Origin: Limonium bicolor
Lineage: Eukaryota; Streptophyta; Magnoliopsida; Caryophyllales; Plumbaginaceae
Length of the DNA stretch: 64,000 nucleotides
Direction: 5' to 3'
Assembly: GCA_023374045.1 (NCBI GenBank)
Contig: CM041776.1
Span: 45,948,171 to 46,012,170 of the forward strand
The notes under the pieces are model-generated. The model searched no databases. It was not told the origin of the DNA and saw only the letters and a list, made by a program, of their open reading frames with translations. Below, in pieces: positions 30,888 to 40,918 of the stretch (the stretch's first letter is position 1; each line of letters opens with the position of its first letter). Both the position numbers and the translations under genes were made by a program.

Positions 30888-32007
30888 CTAGTGCTCGATA
30901 ACCATGTTAGAATTTGGTTGGGGTCTGTTCCCCTGATAGGTATTTGAATTGTTGTTCTGCCCTCCTTGGTTTTGATCATTATTCTTCCATGAGAAATTCG
31001 GGTGATTTCTCCATGGATAGTTGTTGTTGAAGTTGTTGTAGGAATTACCGGGACGGTTTCCTATGAAGTTTGCATCCTCGTACTGTCCTTTACCTTCGCA
31101 CTGAGGGGTTTCATGAGGACCGGCGCATATGGCACATCCTTCTGTAGGTGGAACTGACGATGAACTTGTAGGTGGGGAAGCTATTGTTTTTACAATTTCG
31201 TTTTGTGATGTCGTTAGCTTTTCCACCATCTTTGTAAGGGACGAGATCTGAGCCGATAAATGATCTGTAGGCTCAACATGGAGTAGGCCTGCTGCTCGTG
31301 GTGTTCCTTTGGATCTCGTCCACTGTCTCGTATTGCTCGTCATGGTTTCGAGAAGGTCCATTCCTTCTTTAGGAGATTTCATCATGAAACTCCCTCCTGC
31401 AGAGGAATTGACAAGTAGTCGGTTCCCATCATCCAGACCGTTGAAGAATGACAGGCAGAGGGATTGATCGTCAAGACCATGGTGGGAACACTTCATAAGC
31501 ATATCTTTAAATCTGTCCCATGCGTCGTACAACGTTTCTCCCGGCTCCTGACAGAAAGTATTGATTTCACCGATCAATTGCCTCGTTCTACTGGTTGGGT
31601 AGTATTTGGCAAGGAATTTTTGGGCCATTTGAAGCCATGTGGTGATTGATCGGGAGGGAAGACTTCGATACCACCTGTTTGCTGAATCCGACAACGAGTG
31701 AGGAAATAGTTGTAGACGGATTCTTTCTTTGACGTTGCCGGTTTGACTAAAGGAATTGCAGAAGTCTAGGAAGAGACTCAGATGATTTGGGGCTTCATCT
31801 GGGTTCGCTCCACTAAACTTGCCTAGATCCCGGACGGCGGTGATGTAGTGGGTTTTGAAAACCCATCGTCCGGCTTCTTCTGGTGTTAGTTCGGGGAGAA
31901 CTATAGCTGATGCTCTTCCTTCGGTATTCGGTTGGTGGTAGTCAGAGAGAGCACGGTGTCTGGTTGAATTGCATGGTCATTTCATTTATAACTTCGTTAT
32001 TGGCCAT
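30888..32007 (-). pseudogene. RE-C gag
   Basis: Capsid-type gag on the minus strand. The likely ATG is at 32007 (MANNEVINEM). The frame breaks early (about 31945), then 31694-30888 is open. It carries WLQMAQKFLAKYYP, GETLYDAWDRFKDML and CSHHGLDDQ typical of Athila/Tat gag, and a zinc knuckle CAICAGPHETPQC (CX2CX3HX4C). An Asn-rich tail follows (about 31060-30890). Confidence 0.88.
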
Positions 32008-32300
32008 GGCTTGGTTTCTCAGGTTTCTTGTGCTTGTAATAAAGTACGCTCGGGTTCGGGGCTCGGACTGATTGGTGGAGAGCCTCGGGTTCGAGTATTT
32101 GGCATGCACAGAAGATAACTTGTGGTTTGTCAGAAGCTGCAAAATTAGTTAGTAAATAAAATAAGAAAGGCAGAGTATTGGTTAGGTTGATAAACAACAC
32201 AGATATATATTTTTTTGATTTTTTTTTTAACAAGAGTAATATGACAGAAAATAAGATGACAAGGGAAAAAATGACAGAAATTATAAGTTAGTATACTGGG

Positions 32301-32472
32301 GAAATGAAATGTTAAGGACAATGGAAATGAAATGTTAAGGACAATGGAAATGAAAAGTTAAGGACAATGGAACGAAATGACAGGAAATTTTAAGTTAGTA
32401 GTTAGGGACAATGGAAAGAAAGGACAATGGAACGAAATGACAATGGAACGAAATGACAAGACGAAATGACAA
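32301..32472. repeat. Minisatellite in RE-C leader
   Basis: About eight degenerate units built on GAAATGAAATGTTAAGGACAATG (23 bp; shown by its ends GAAATG and GGACAATG), shrinking to 16-bp GAACGAAATGACAATG units. It is followed at about 32498-32565 by repeats of GTCCGAAGTC and ATGTCCAA. It lies between PBS and gag. Confidence 0.8.
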
Positions 32473-32645
32473 TATATTAAGATGTTAGAAGTTAGTTGTC
32501 CAAAGTCCGAAGTCAAATGTCCAAGTCAGGTCCGAAGTCCGATGTCCAATTCAGATGTCCAAGATTAACAATTTAATAGTATTAACAGATTATTACTATA
32601 TAGCGAGTGAACTACCAGAAACTAGGGAAATTGATGGAATCAATC

Positions 32646-32663
32646 TCCCCGGCAACGGCGCCA
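32646..32663 (-). promoter_or_regulatory. Primer-binding site of RE-C (Asp tRNA)
   Basis: The minus strand reads TGGCGCCGTTGCCGGGGA, the 18-base Asp-tRNA primer site characteristic of Athila elements, six bases inside the 5' LTR boundary at 32670. Confidence 0.9.
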
Positions 32664-33635
32664 AAAACTTGTTGGGATAAAACTACACTATATATATAGA
32701 TTATAACAAACTATAGGCAAGTGTACCTATTCGTAGTAGTAAAACAAGTGTCGTATCCACAAGGAGATTGTTCAATTATCCTAGTTTAGGTAGTTAAAAA
32801 AACTGTAAAAGGGGTTTAGCCGGAGGCAAGCTTGATTTGTTGTTGGATTATAAGAAATAATAAAAACAGTAAAAACAGTTGTGAATTAAGTGGATGGTAA
32901 ATGTGCTAAGGAAGGTGAATCGCCCAATATAACTCAGATAATAATTATAATCCTAGTTTGCTCTTATTTGTCTGTTAAGAATTTTATCTTGTGGCCTTTC
33001 TAAATCATAGATAAGGACAGCTCTTAATTAATTCATTAAACTTCTTACAATCAGAAAAAGTCTAAAATCATTAATTAGCTTTAAGTGAGAATTCTTTTAT
33101 AACAGCGATGGATTTTATCTGCTAATCAAGGAGATAATATCTAACGTTTGTCTCTCTTTGTGGTCTATTCTCTAATTTTACAAAATCATTGAAATTAGAG
33201 AAACCGTAAATGAGTAAAAATGATCAGTTCTTAAACATTTAATAATAGAGAGAGACAAAACAAATATTTATAAGCAAACTCGGTATTATAAATACGCTGA
33301 GTTATTTTGGGTTAAACACCCATCCTAAGCACAATTATGAGATTACTCAGACATTGACAGAAATAAAAACAGAGTAGAGACTGAAATATTCATTACTCAG
33401 GAACTGCCTGCGAATAACGGGTCTGCACTCGCCTGCCTCTTTTCTCTCTTTGTAAAATACTGCTTCTGTTTGAGTGTTTGAGTACGTACGTGAATGTGGT
33501 GAAATGGTGAGAATAAATAAAAGATGGAGAATTGTGGTGCTACGGGAGGAATTAATTGGAAGAGAATGGAGTGTGGTGTGTTTGATTTCTTCAGCCTGTG
33601 GACGTACGTAGTGTGTTGTTGCAGTATGGTGTTGG

Positions 33636-33645
33636 GTTTATATAG
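33636..33645 (-). promoter_or_regulatory. TATA box of RE-C 5' LTR
   Basis: CTATATAAAC on the minus strand. It would drive the full-length RE-C transcript. Confidence 0.65.
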
Positions 33646-33843
33646 AGAATTGGAAGAGGCATCCGTACGTAAAAATTGATTGAGCATTGATTGCTCTCAT
33701 TGATTGTAGAGGGGACAGAGAGCTGTACGCGTGAGAGATTTATGGTAGGCGGTGCTGGAGTAGATAGATAAGGCGAGTTGCAGACGACGGCGCAAAGAAG
33801 AACGGAAGAACTGGTCGCGACTTGAATTAATCGCGCCTGAAGA

Positions 33844-34176
33844 ACCGCCCGGTATTAGGCGGTCTCCTCTGTTGTGTCCGCCAATGAACCAGGCGGTAGC
33901 CTGTGTCTCGTCCGCCTGATAAGGAGGCGGTAGCCTCTCTTCTTTTCCGCCTGAAAGAAAGGCGGTAGTATATGCCACGTCCGCCATTATTAGGCGGTAC
34001 TTCTTGTGTGTCCGCCAGGCGGTTGCGCCTCTCTAGACCGCCAGATACGAGGCGGTACTCTCTTGTTCAACCGCGAGGCGGTTGCGCCTCTCTAGACCGC
34101 CAGATACGAGGCGGTTGCCTCAGCCTCGTCCGGCGGTTGCTCGTGTGACGTCCGCCACTTAGGGGGCGGTTGCACC
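33844..34176 (-). repeat. CCGCC/GGCGGT inverted-motif array, RE-C 5' LTR
   Basis: The same array as 24836-25170, in U3 upstream of the TATA box. Two units are shortened relative to the other LTR. Confidence 0.85.
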
Positions 34177-34445
34177 AGTCCACCGCGTGCCTCTCGCGTG
34201 CCTCTGTTTGACTGGCTCTACATTCTTCGTTATAAGTCTGTTTTCTGAGCCGTTTGCGTCTATGTGTTCGTCTCTTTATCTACTTTACTCCCAGCTTGGT
34301 TTTCCTCATGTTTGAACAATAAATTTGTGAGATAAACAAAAACATAAACTAGAGGAAAATTAACCGAAGTGGAGAAATGAGCAAGAAAAGTGCTAATATT
34401 ATATATAAAATACACCTATAAATCATGCTCATTTGGAACTTATCA

Positions 34446-34450
34446 CTTAT
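34446..34450. repeat. Target-site duplication of RE-C, right (CTTAT)
   Basis: A copy of 23645-23649 directly after the terminal TATCA of the RE-C LTR. Confidence 0.9.
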
Positions 34451-35633
34451 GACGAGTGTCTCTGGTCTTCCTATCAAGGATTCTTACTGGGGTTTCAACA
34501 TATTGCATAGTCGGATCGATGGATAGTCTCTCAGGCTCTAAGACGTGAGAAGGATCAGCAATATACTTCTTGAGTTGTGACACATGAAATACATCATGGA
34601 CACGCCCCAAGTCCTCAGGTAATGCTAACCTGTAGGCTACGGATCCAACTCTTTCGGTGATAGCATACGGCCCTACAAACTTTGGGCTCAGCTTGCCCTT
34701 CTGGCCAAATCGGAAGACACCCTTCATAGGTGAAACACGCAAGAACACTTGGTCGCCCACGGCGAACTCAAGGTCGCGTCGTCGCACATCCGCATAGGAT
34801 TTCTGTCTATCTTGGGCTGCCTTCATATTAGCTCGAATTTGCTGCACTTCAGCTTGCACTTGCTCAAGATACTCCGGTCCTATTATGACCGCTTCACTTG
34901 ACTCATCCCAACACAAGGGTGTACGGCAAGGTCTACCGTATAGAGCTTGGAAAGGCGACATCTTAATCGAGGCGTGATAACTATTATTATACGAGAACTC
35001 GATAAGATGAAGCTTATCTAACCAACTCCCCTGAAAGTCTAAGGCACATGCCCGAAGCATGTCCTCCAATGTCTGGATGGTCCTTTCTGTCTGATCGTCG
35101 GTCTGAGGATGGAAGGTGGTACTCAACTTCAATTTTGTACCCAACGCTTCCCTTGTAGCTCTCTAGTATCTCGAAAGAAATCTGGTGTCGCGGTCAGATA
35201 CTATAGTCTTAGGGACTCCGTGGTGTCTGATAATCTCCTTGTCGAATAGCTCAGCTAGCTTTTCTACCTTCCAGGTGTCCTTCATTGGTATGAATCTGGC
35301 AACCTTGTAAGGCGGTCGACTACAACCCAAATCATGTTGAGTCCTCCCCTAGCAGGTGGGAGTCCTACAACAAAATCCATGGAGATATCATGAAATTTCC
35401 ACTCCGGAACTGGCATCGATTGTACCATTCCGCCCGGTCTACGGTGTTCAAATTTTACCTTCTGGCATGTTAAGCATCTCAATACAAATTCTGTCACATC
35501 TGATTTCATTCTAGACCACCAGAAGTACCTCTTCATGTCTTTGTAATCTTGGAGGCTCCTGGATGGACTGACAATGTGGAATAGTGTGACTCTCGCAGGA
35601 TGCGATCCCTTAGCTCAGCATTGTCGGGGACGC

Positions 35634-35638
35634 ATAGC
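35634..35638. repeat. Target-site duplication of RE-D, left (ATAGC)
   Basis: ATAGC here and at 36971-36975. Joining the flanks with one copy restores the RE-B frame as GRLCVPDN. Confidence 0.8.
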
Positions 35639-36970
35639 TCATAGACTCAAAAGAACTCGTTTACCAGAAAATGCAAGGTTCTAATCCAGGTTCAAGCATA
35701 ACACATGTAAACGGATGGTTTAGATATGAGAAATTATATTTGCATCTGAAAATACTAACTTATTAAATCATAATAAGCTTTCTCCAGATTTACGGCTTAA
35801 TTAACCTATCTATTTATCACCGATCTGATCAAAATAGACTTAGCAAGCAATTTAATAAACTCATGACATTTATAAAAAAAAGGCGAGAGATAAGCTTTAA
35901 TCGTAACAGACTGTATTTAAATAAAACCAGTAAAAATATTGCATAATTAATACAAACACATAATAACCATTCCCAGAGTATAAATATTCTAGCCTAACAT
36001 ATTAAATAGATAACAGAAACAAGAGTAGTAGAAATCATCTGTAGTTACTCCTGCATTCGTTCTGCTATTTTGTATACGTAAGACTAGAGGGGATATTATG
36101 GAATGTAAAATAAATAAAATGGAGAAGACGGGAGAAGAGAAATGGGATGGACGTGTGTGATGTGTGGTGAAGTGGATCGATGAGGTTGGGTGGTGGATAT
36201 GTTCATGAAAGCAGAAGGTACGTGTGTTTATATAGAGGAAAGGAAGAAGAAAACAGAGGGAACACCGCGTGAGGATATTAAGGAATGGATTGGGGCGGCA
36301 GAAAGAGCTGGATCACGCGTGAAAGGATTTGCATATTGATTGCTCATTTATTGCGGGGGACAGAACGCGTGCAGAGTAGATGGATATGGCGGAAGCAAGT
36401 TGCAGAGAGTCGGCGTAGAAGAAAACTGTCGCGTGAATTATCTGGACATTTACACGCGTCCGTAGATGTCCGCCTTCAATTATGCAGTCATCTCACGGTG
36501 GCTCTGTCTTGTCCGCGTAGATGTCCGCGTGTTTCATGCGGACAAGACTACACATGCGCGCACGGTCCTCTCAGAGTTGTCCGCCTAATGAGACACGGAC
36601 ACAGGCGCGGTCTCCTCCCTTGTCCGCCTAGGCGTACGCCTGGTTTTATGCGAACATCACTGTCCTGTCCGCCTAAGCGTCCGCCTCCCCCCATGCGGTT
36701 GTATGTGTTGTCGTGACTTATTTTCTTCAAACTTTGACCGGCTCTAGATTCTTCGTATGGACTCCGTTTTCTGAGCCGTTGTGTCTATGCGTTCGTCTCT
36801 TCGTCTACTTTACTCCCAGCTTGGTTTTCCTCATATTTAACCAATAAATTTGTGAGATAATAATAAAACATAAACTAGAGGAAAACTAACCGAAGTGGAG
36901 AAATGAGCAGAAAAGTGCTAATATAATATATGAATACACCTATAAAACATGCTCATTTGGACACTTATCA
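35639..36970 (-). mobile_element. RE-D: solo LTR related to RE-C
   Basis: A 1332-bp insert flanked by ATAGC. It ends CATTTGGACACTTATCA, as the RE-C LTR does, and shares CCCAGCTTGGTTTTCCTCAT and the TATA box (36227-36235, minus). The other end reads TCATAGAC, so the expected terminal TG has mutated or the end is trimmed. No internal region is present, consistent with LTR-LTR recombination. The ORF 36285-36716 is a translation of the LTR array. Confidence 0.8.
36455..36700 (-). repeat. GTCCGC/GCGGAC array in RE-D
   Basis: Repeated GTCCGCCT, GTCCGCGT and GCGGAC words, the RE-D version of the RE-C array, again upstream of the TATA box in LTR orientation. It is less regular than in RE-C. Confidence 0.75.
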
Positions 36971-38985
36971 ATAGCCTGCCATTCAACCGAATCAAACCAT
37001 CTTCATGTAGCTTGAAGTCATACTTCTTCTTCTCAAATGTACCATTCTCGATCTTGGTCTGATTTCGGTTAGGTAAGGGTCGCTCAACTGAGCGTCTCGC
37101 ACCTCGTCAACCAAGCTAGAAGAAGCGAGTAGCGAATGGAGCGAGTGTGCTCGACGGCTCAGGGCGTCGGCTACGATGTTTGCCTTCCCTTCCTTATACT
37201 GCAAGTTGATGTCATAATCTGAAAGAAATTCCATCCATCTTCTCTGTCTCAAATTCAGTTCTTTGTGTGAATACGTACTGTAAGCTCTTATGTCGGAGTA
37301 GATGGTGATGCTTACCCCATAGAGATAGTGTCGCCATATCTTCAAAGTGAAGACAATGGCCCCTAACTCTAAATCGGTGTGTCGGGTAATTCTCTCTGCT
37401 TTTTCAGCTGGCGGGAGGCATAAGCAACAACCTTGCCATGCTGCATGAGTACGCATCCCATTCCTTTGCCTGATGCATCACAATACACCTCAAATCCCTC
37501 TGTGCCCTCTGGAAGAGTAAGGATGGGCGCTAAGGTCAATGAGTCTTTAAGTTTCTGAAATGATAACTCGCACTCGTCTGTCCATACAAACGGTGCATCT
37601 TTCTTCATCAGTGTAGTCATGGGCTTAACGACTTTCGAGAAGTCCTTTACAAATCTCCGGTAGTAACCGGCTAGACCAAGAAAGCTCCAAATGTCGGTAA
37701 CAGTCTTGGGTCTAGGCCATGATCGTAGCTTCTATCTTAGAAGGGTCAACCGAGATACCTGCGCTCGAGATGACATGTCCAAGGAATGATACCTGATCAA
37801 GCCAAAACTCACATTTGGAGAACTTCGCATACAGCGGTTCTAGCGCAGTGTCTCTAGTACTTTCCTCAAGTGAATTTCATGCTCCTCTACTGATTTTGAA
37901 TATACAAGGATGTCGTCGATGAAGACAACCACTGAAGTGTCCAACTGCTCACTGAATAGACGATTCATGAGGTCCATGAATTTAGCTGGTGCGTTTGACA
38001 AACGAATGGCATCACTGTGAATTCATAGTGGCTATATTGGTACGGAATGCCGTTTTCTCGATGTCTTGTTCCTTGATTGCAATTTTGATGATACCCCAGA
38101 AGGAGGTCAATCTTGGAGAAGACTGATGCTCCTTTCAGCTGGTCGAATAGGTCGTCGATGCGTGGCAATGGGTATTTATTTTTTACTGTGACAGCATTCA
38201 ACTCGCAGTAGTCAATACATAGTCGAAGACTACCGTCCTTCTTCTTCACAAAGAGGACCGGTGCTCCCACAGGGTGATACGCGCGGCGTATAAACCCTTT
38301 GTCGAGAAGATGGCATCTGCTCTTTCAACTCTGTCATTTCTGCAGGTGCCATGCGGTACGGTGCCCAGCATGGGACCGGTACCTGGCAAAAGGTTAATTT
38401 CGAATTCCACTGCTCTCGGTGGTGGCATGCCGGGTAGCTCCTTAGGGAATACATCAGGGAATTCAGATACTATCGGTACATCGTCACTGAACTCTAGATC
38501 TCTCTCAGGTCTTATACATAACCAGGTACACTTCTTGGCCCTTTCTGAGCTCCCGTACATAGCCATAGCAGATATAAGTGTGGTCGAAGGCTCTCTCGGT
38601 CTCTGGCGGTAAGATACCGTAACCCCAGAAGGACTCTTGAGCAGCAATCGATGCTCGGCGCAGAGGATTCTACCCTTGTGCCGCTCCAACCAATCATTCC
38701 AATGATAAGTTGAATCCCAATCCGTTGAATTGATGAAGGAAATGGGAAATGCTTCATTTTTGATTTCGATGGCGGCTGATTGATAAATTTGGTTGCACTT
38801 TACTCGCTCCTTCGATGGGAGAGTAACCATGAAGTTCGGGTTAGCTCATCCGCATCTAGCTTCAACCTCTTCACAAAGGATGGTGATACGAAAGTGTGAG
38901 AGGCGCCGGAGTCGAATAACACATTGGCATCATGCCATTTACTGGGAATGTTCCGTAAGATGGTGCCGCTTCTGCCAGCTTGTGC
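36971..38985 (-). pseudogene. RE-B protease, reverse transcriptase and RNase H
   Basis: A minus-strand pol remnant. The protease [10 protein letters not shown] is at about 38910-38940. RT pieces lie between 38460 and 37640: [26 protein letters not shown] and the catalytic FIDDILVYS near 37915. RNase H (37620-37000) has EVYCDASG and ends [18 protein letters not shown]. At least four frame changes are present. Residues differ from RE-A/RE-E at many sites, so this is a more distant family member. A possible Pol splice acceptor (CAATAG) is at about 39038. Confidence 0.87.
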
Positions 38986-39171
38986 TTGGTGAGGATGATC
39001 AGGTTAACCTTCGGGGTACACGAGTCACAAACCTATTGATCACAATTGGATAAGTATTGATGGTGGGACACAAGTGGAATTAAATAAACACTGCTCTATT
39101 AATAAACAACCATCATACATACCGTGTCTCTAATACACGTTACTAATAGATTACATGATACTATGAATTAA

Positions 39172-39272
39172 TATTTCTAAAGGTAAGGTTCAGGCGTCTG
39201 GTGGTCATGTGTGTGGCATTGATTATTGCCGGGCGCCGTATTCAGCTGATCTGTTGATCCCATGATACAGCA
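39172..39272 (-). pseudogene. RE-B AlkB exon, C-terminal remnant
   Basis: On the minus strand, three short in-frame islands match the end of the RE-A AlkB exon: LYHGI (distal iron-binding His), LNTAP, and INATHMTTRRLNLTFR with the 2-oxoglutarate-binding arginines. They are separated by small frameshifts. The rest of the exon is hidden by the N gap starting at 39273. Its position, just upstream of the protease, is the same as in RE-A and RE-E. Confidence 0.8.
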
Positions 39273-39772
39273 NNNNNNNNNNNNNNNNNNNNNNNNNNNN
39301 NNNNNNNNNNNNNNNNNNNNNNNNNNNNNNNNNNNNNNNNNNNNNNNNNNNNNNNNNNNNNNNNNNNNNNNNNNNNNNNNNNNNNNNNNNNNNNNNNNNN
39401 NNNNNNNNNNNNNNNNNNNNNNNNNNNNNNNNNNNNNNNNNNNNNNNNNNNNNNNNNNNNNNNNNNNNNNNNNNNNNNNNNNNNNNNNNNNNNNNNNNNN
39501 NNNNNNNNNNNNNNNNNNNNNNNNNNNNNNNNNNNNNNNNNNNNNNNNNNNNNNNNNNNNNNNNNNNNNNNNNNNNNNNNNNNNNNNNNNNNNNNNNNNN
39601 NNNNNNNNNNNNNNNNNNNNNNNNNNNNNNNNNNNNNNNNNNNNNNNNNNNNNNNNNNNNNNNNNNNNNNNNNNNNNNNNNNNNNNNNNNNNNNNNNNNN
39701 NNNNNNNNNNNNNNNNNNNNNNNNNNNNNNNNNNNNNNNNNNNNNNNNNNNNNNNNNNNNNNNNNNNNNNNN
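39273..39772. other. Assembly gap (500 N)
   Basis: Exactly 500 unknown bases, almost certainly a placeholder of arbitrary length. It must hide the rest of the RE-B AlkB exon, gag and 5' LTR, and most of the RE-E 3' LTR with its target duplication. Ten or more kilobases could be missing. The 175-residue ORF called across it is an artefact. Confidence 0.97.
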
Positions 39773-40615
39773 AGCTCTTGAAGTTTTGAAAAGATAGAAG
39801 GAAGAGCTTGAGCTAACTAAGAGATATGTATTTAGTTTTGTTTTGGAGCTAAAATGAGCAAGATGTGTGCAAAACTAGATGGAGCTAGCATGGAGTTGAG
39901 TTTTACGTGAGGAGAAGAAAGAGAGCAAAGAAAAACCGGTGGAGAAGATGGAGAATGAAGAGGTGAGGAGAGAGGTGAGTAAAGTGTGATATTTATGTTA
40001 AAGGTGAATAGTACTTTTGCTTTATAAGTCTTTATTTGCTTAATGAGTCATAAAGGTGGTGACTCACCTATAAGAAACCGGCCCCCATTATAACAAGGGG
40101 TACTTAAGTCTTTGTTGACCAAATATCTCACTTATATTGACTTATGTTATAAACTAGCTTAATTAGTTACTATTCACAAAACAGGCACATTGTTGTGAAA
40201 TTTTTGATTTCCCATTGATATAGACTTCCAAATGTGATACTATATAGTACACATGTTAATTAAAGAGTAATGATGGACATTTAGCCATTCAAAACTCATT
40301 TACAAGACAATTTTTCAAAATGTGCTTTAAGACTCCTTAAAGCACATTTTGTGTTTTAACTTGTTTTCAAGCTTGGTTTCTTTGTTATTGATTTAAAACG
40401 ACCATTAGGATATTACTAAGGTCTTAGAACAATATTTGGGTACTCACCCAAGTCTCTCCAAGCTTAGAGCACGTTTTTGCTTAAACTGCTCTTTTGGTGT
40501 TTCCTTATTTTTCTTATTTTATTGTTAGAAATGTTTCCTAATGTTTGTAAGGCATTATTTAGCCTCCTTATATCTTAGTTTATCATTTAAACACCATATC
40601 TTTTGGGGTATTTCA
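39773..40615 (-). repeat. RE-E 3' LTR, partial
   Basis: Minus-strand start TGAAATACCCC at 40615, cut at 39773 by the gap. It matches 50216-51076 of the 5' LTR. The TATA region (minus TTATAGGTGAGTCA) is at about 40062-40078, followed by the GGGGGCCGG block at 40078-40086. Confidence 0.9.
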
Positions 40616-40918
40616 ATCTACCCCCCTTAAAAGAACTTTGTCCTCAAAGTTCACATATGTGCTTAACCATTCACGGTACTCAATTCCCTTAATCTTAACA
40701 CCACATCTTATACTCACATTCACACATCTCAAGACTCAAAGGTCAATCTCAAATACAATACATAAGTATTATACATAACTCAAATTAACACCAAAGTGTA
40801 GCAACTTACACAAATTCACATCTTAAACAACCAAACAAACGACAAACATGATCGTTTCCTAACTCAAAAGCGAGGAAGCTCTACCCCCCTTAAAAGGGGT
40901 ACGCCCCGTACCCTATAC
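40616..40918 (-). other. RE-E 3' untranslated stretch: PPT and competing hairpins
   Basis: The minus strand has AAGGGGGGTAGAT (40616-40628) abutting the LTR, the polypurine tract. The block at 40879-40914 repeats the GGGTACG/CGTACCC stem, the CCCCTT/AAGGGG stem and a second purine tract, as in RE-A 13711-13745. No coding potential lies between them. Confidence 0.75.

Larger units (their letters stand above)
23650..34445 (-). mobile_element. RE-C: complete Athila-type Ty3/gypsy element
   Basis: A 10.8-kb element in minus orientation: 5' LTR 32670-34445, Asp-tRNA primer site 32646-32663, gag, protease, RT, RNase H, integrase, a 1.2-kb non-coding 3' stretch and the 3' LTR 23650-25439. There is no chromodomain, and the protease has DLGAS in place of DSGAS. 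The LTRs are closely similar and the target duplication is perfect. Gag and pol carry several frame breaks. The env-like ORF found in some Athila elements is not recognisable. Confidence 0.93.
32670..34445 (-). repeat. RE-C 5' LTR
   Basis: The 1776-bp partner of 23650-25439 with the same termini. It has a TATA box at 33636-33645 (minus) and a CCGCC/GGCGGT array at 33844-34176. It differs from the other LTR mainly by one- to four-base indels. Confidence 0.93.
34446..35638 (-). pseudogene. RE-B integrase (zinc domain, core, C-terminal part)
   Basis: The minus-strand frame 35536-35282 has the zinc domain ([18 protein letters not shown]) and the first core Asp (MDFVVGLPP). The frame 35144-34443 continues from the core (FHPQTDDQTERTIQ) through [19 protein letters not shown] and HVSQLKKYI to [14 protein letters not shown] break lies at about 35150-35290, where the second Asp region (SDRDTRF) is in another frame. 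The left end is cut by RE-C and the right end by RE-D. Confidence 0.88.
19230..39272 (-). mobile_element. RE-B: older AlkB-bearing chromovirus, nested and truncated by the gap
   Basis: A minus-strand relative of RE-A/RE-E. From right to left it has the end of an AlkB exon (39172-39272), protease-RT-RNase H (36971-38985), integrase (34446-35638), chromodomain (23529-23649), PPT and the 3' LTR (19230-23071). RE-C is inserted inside the integrase/chromodomain junction and RE-D between RNase H and integrase. Removing each insert plus one target duplication restores coding continuity at both joints. Gag and the 5' LTR are missing, presumably inside the N gap. Frequent frame breaks show that it is older than RE-A. 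Confidence 0.88.

Noticed and set aside
39262..39789. A 175-codon ORF
   Set aside because: It runs across the 500-N gap and consists of unknown residues.
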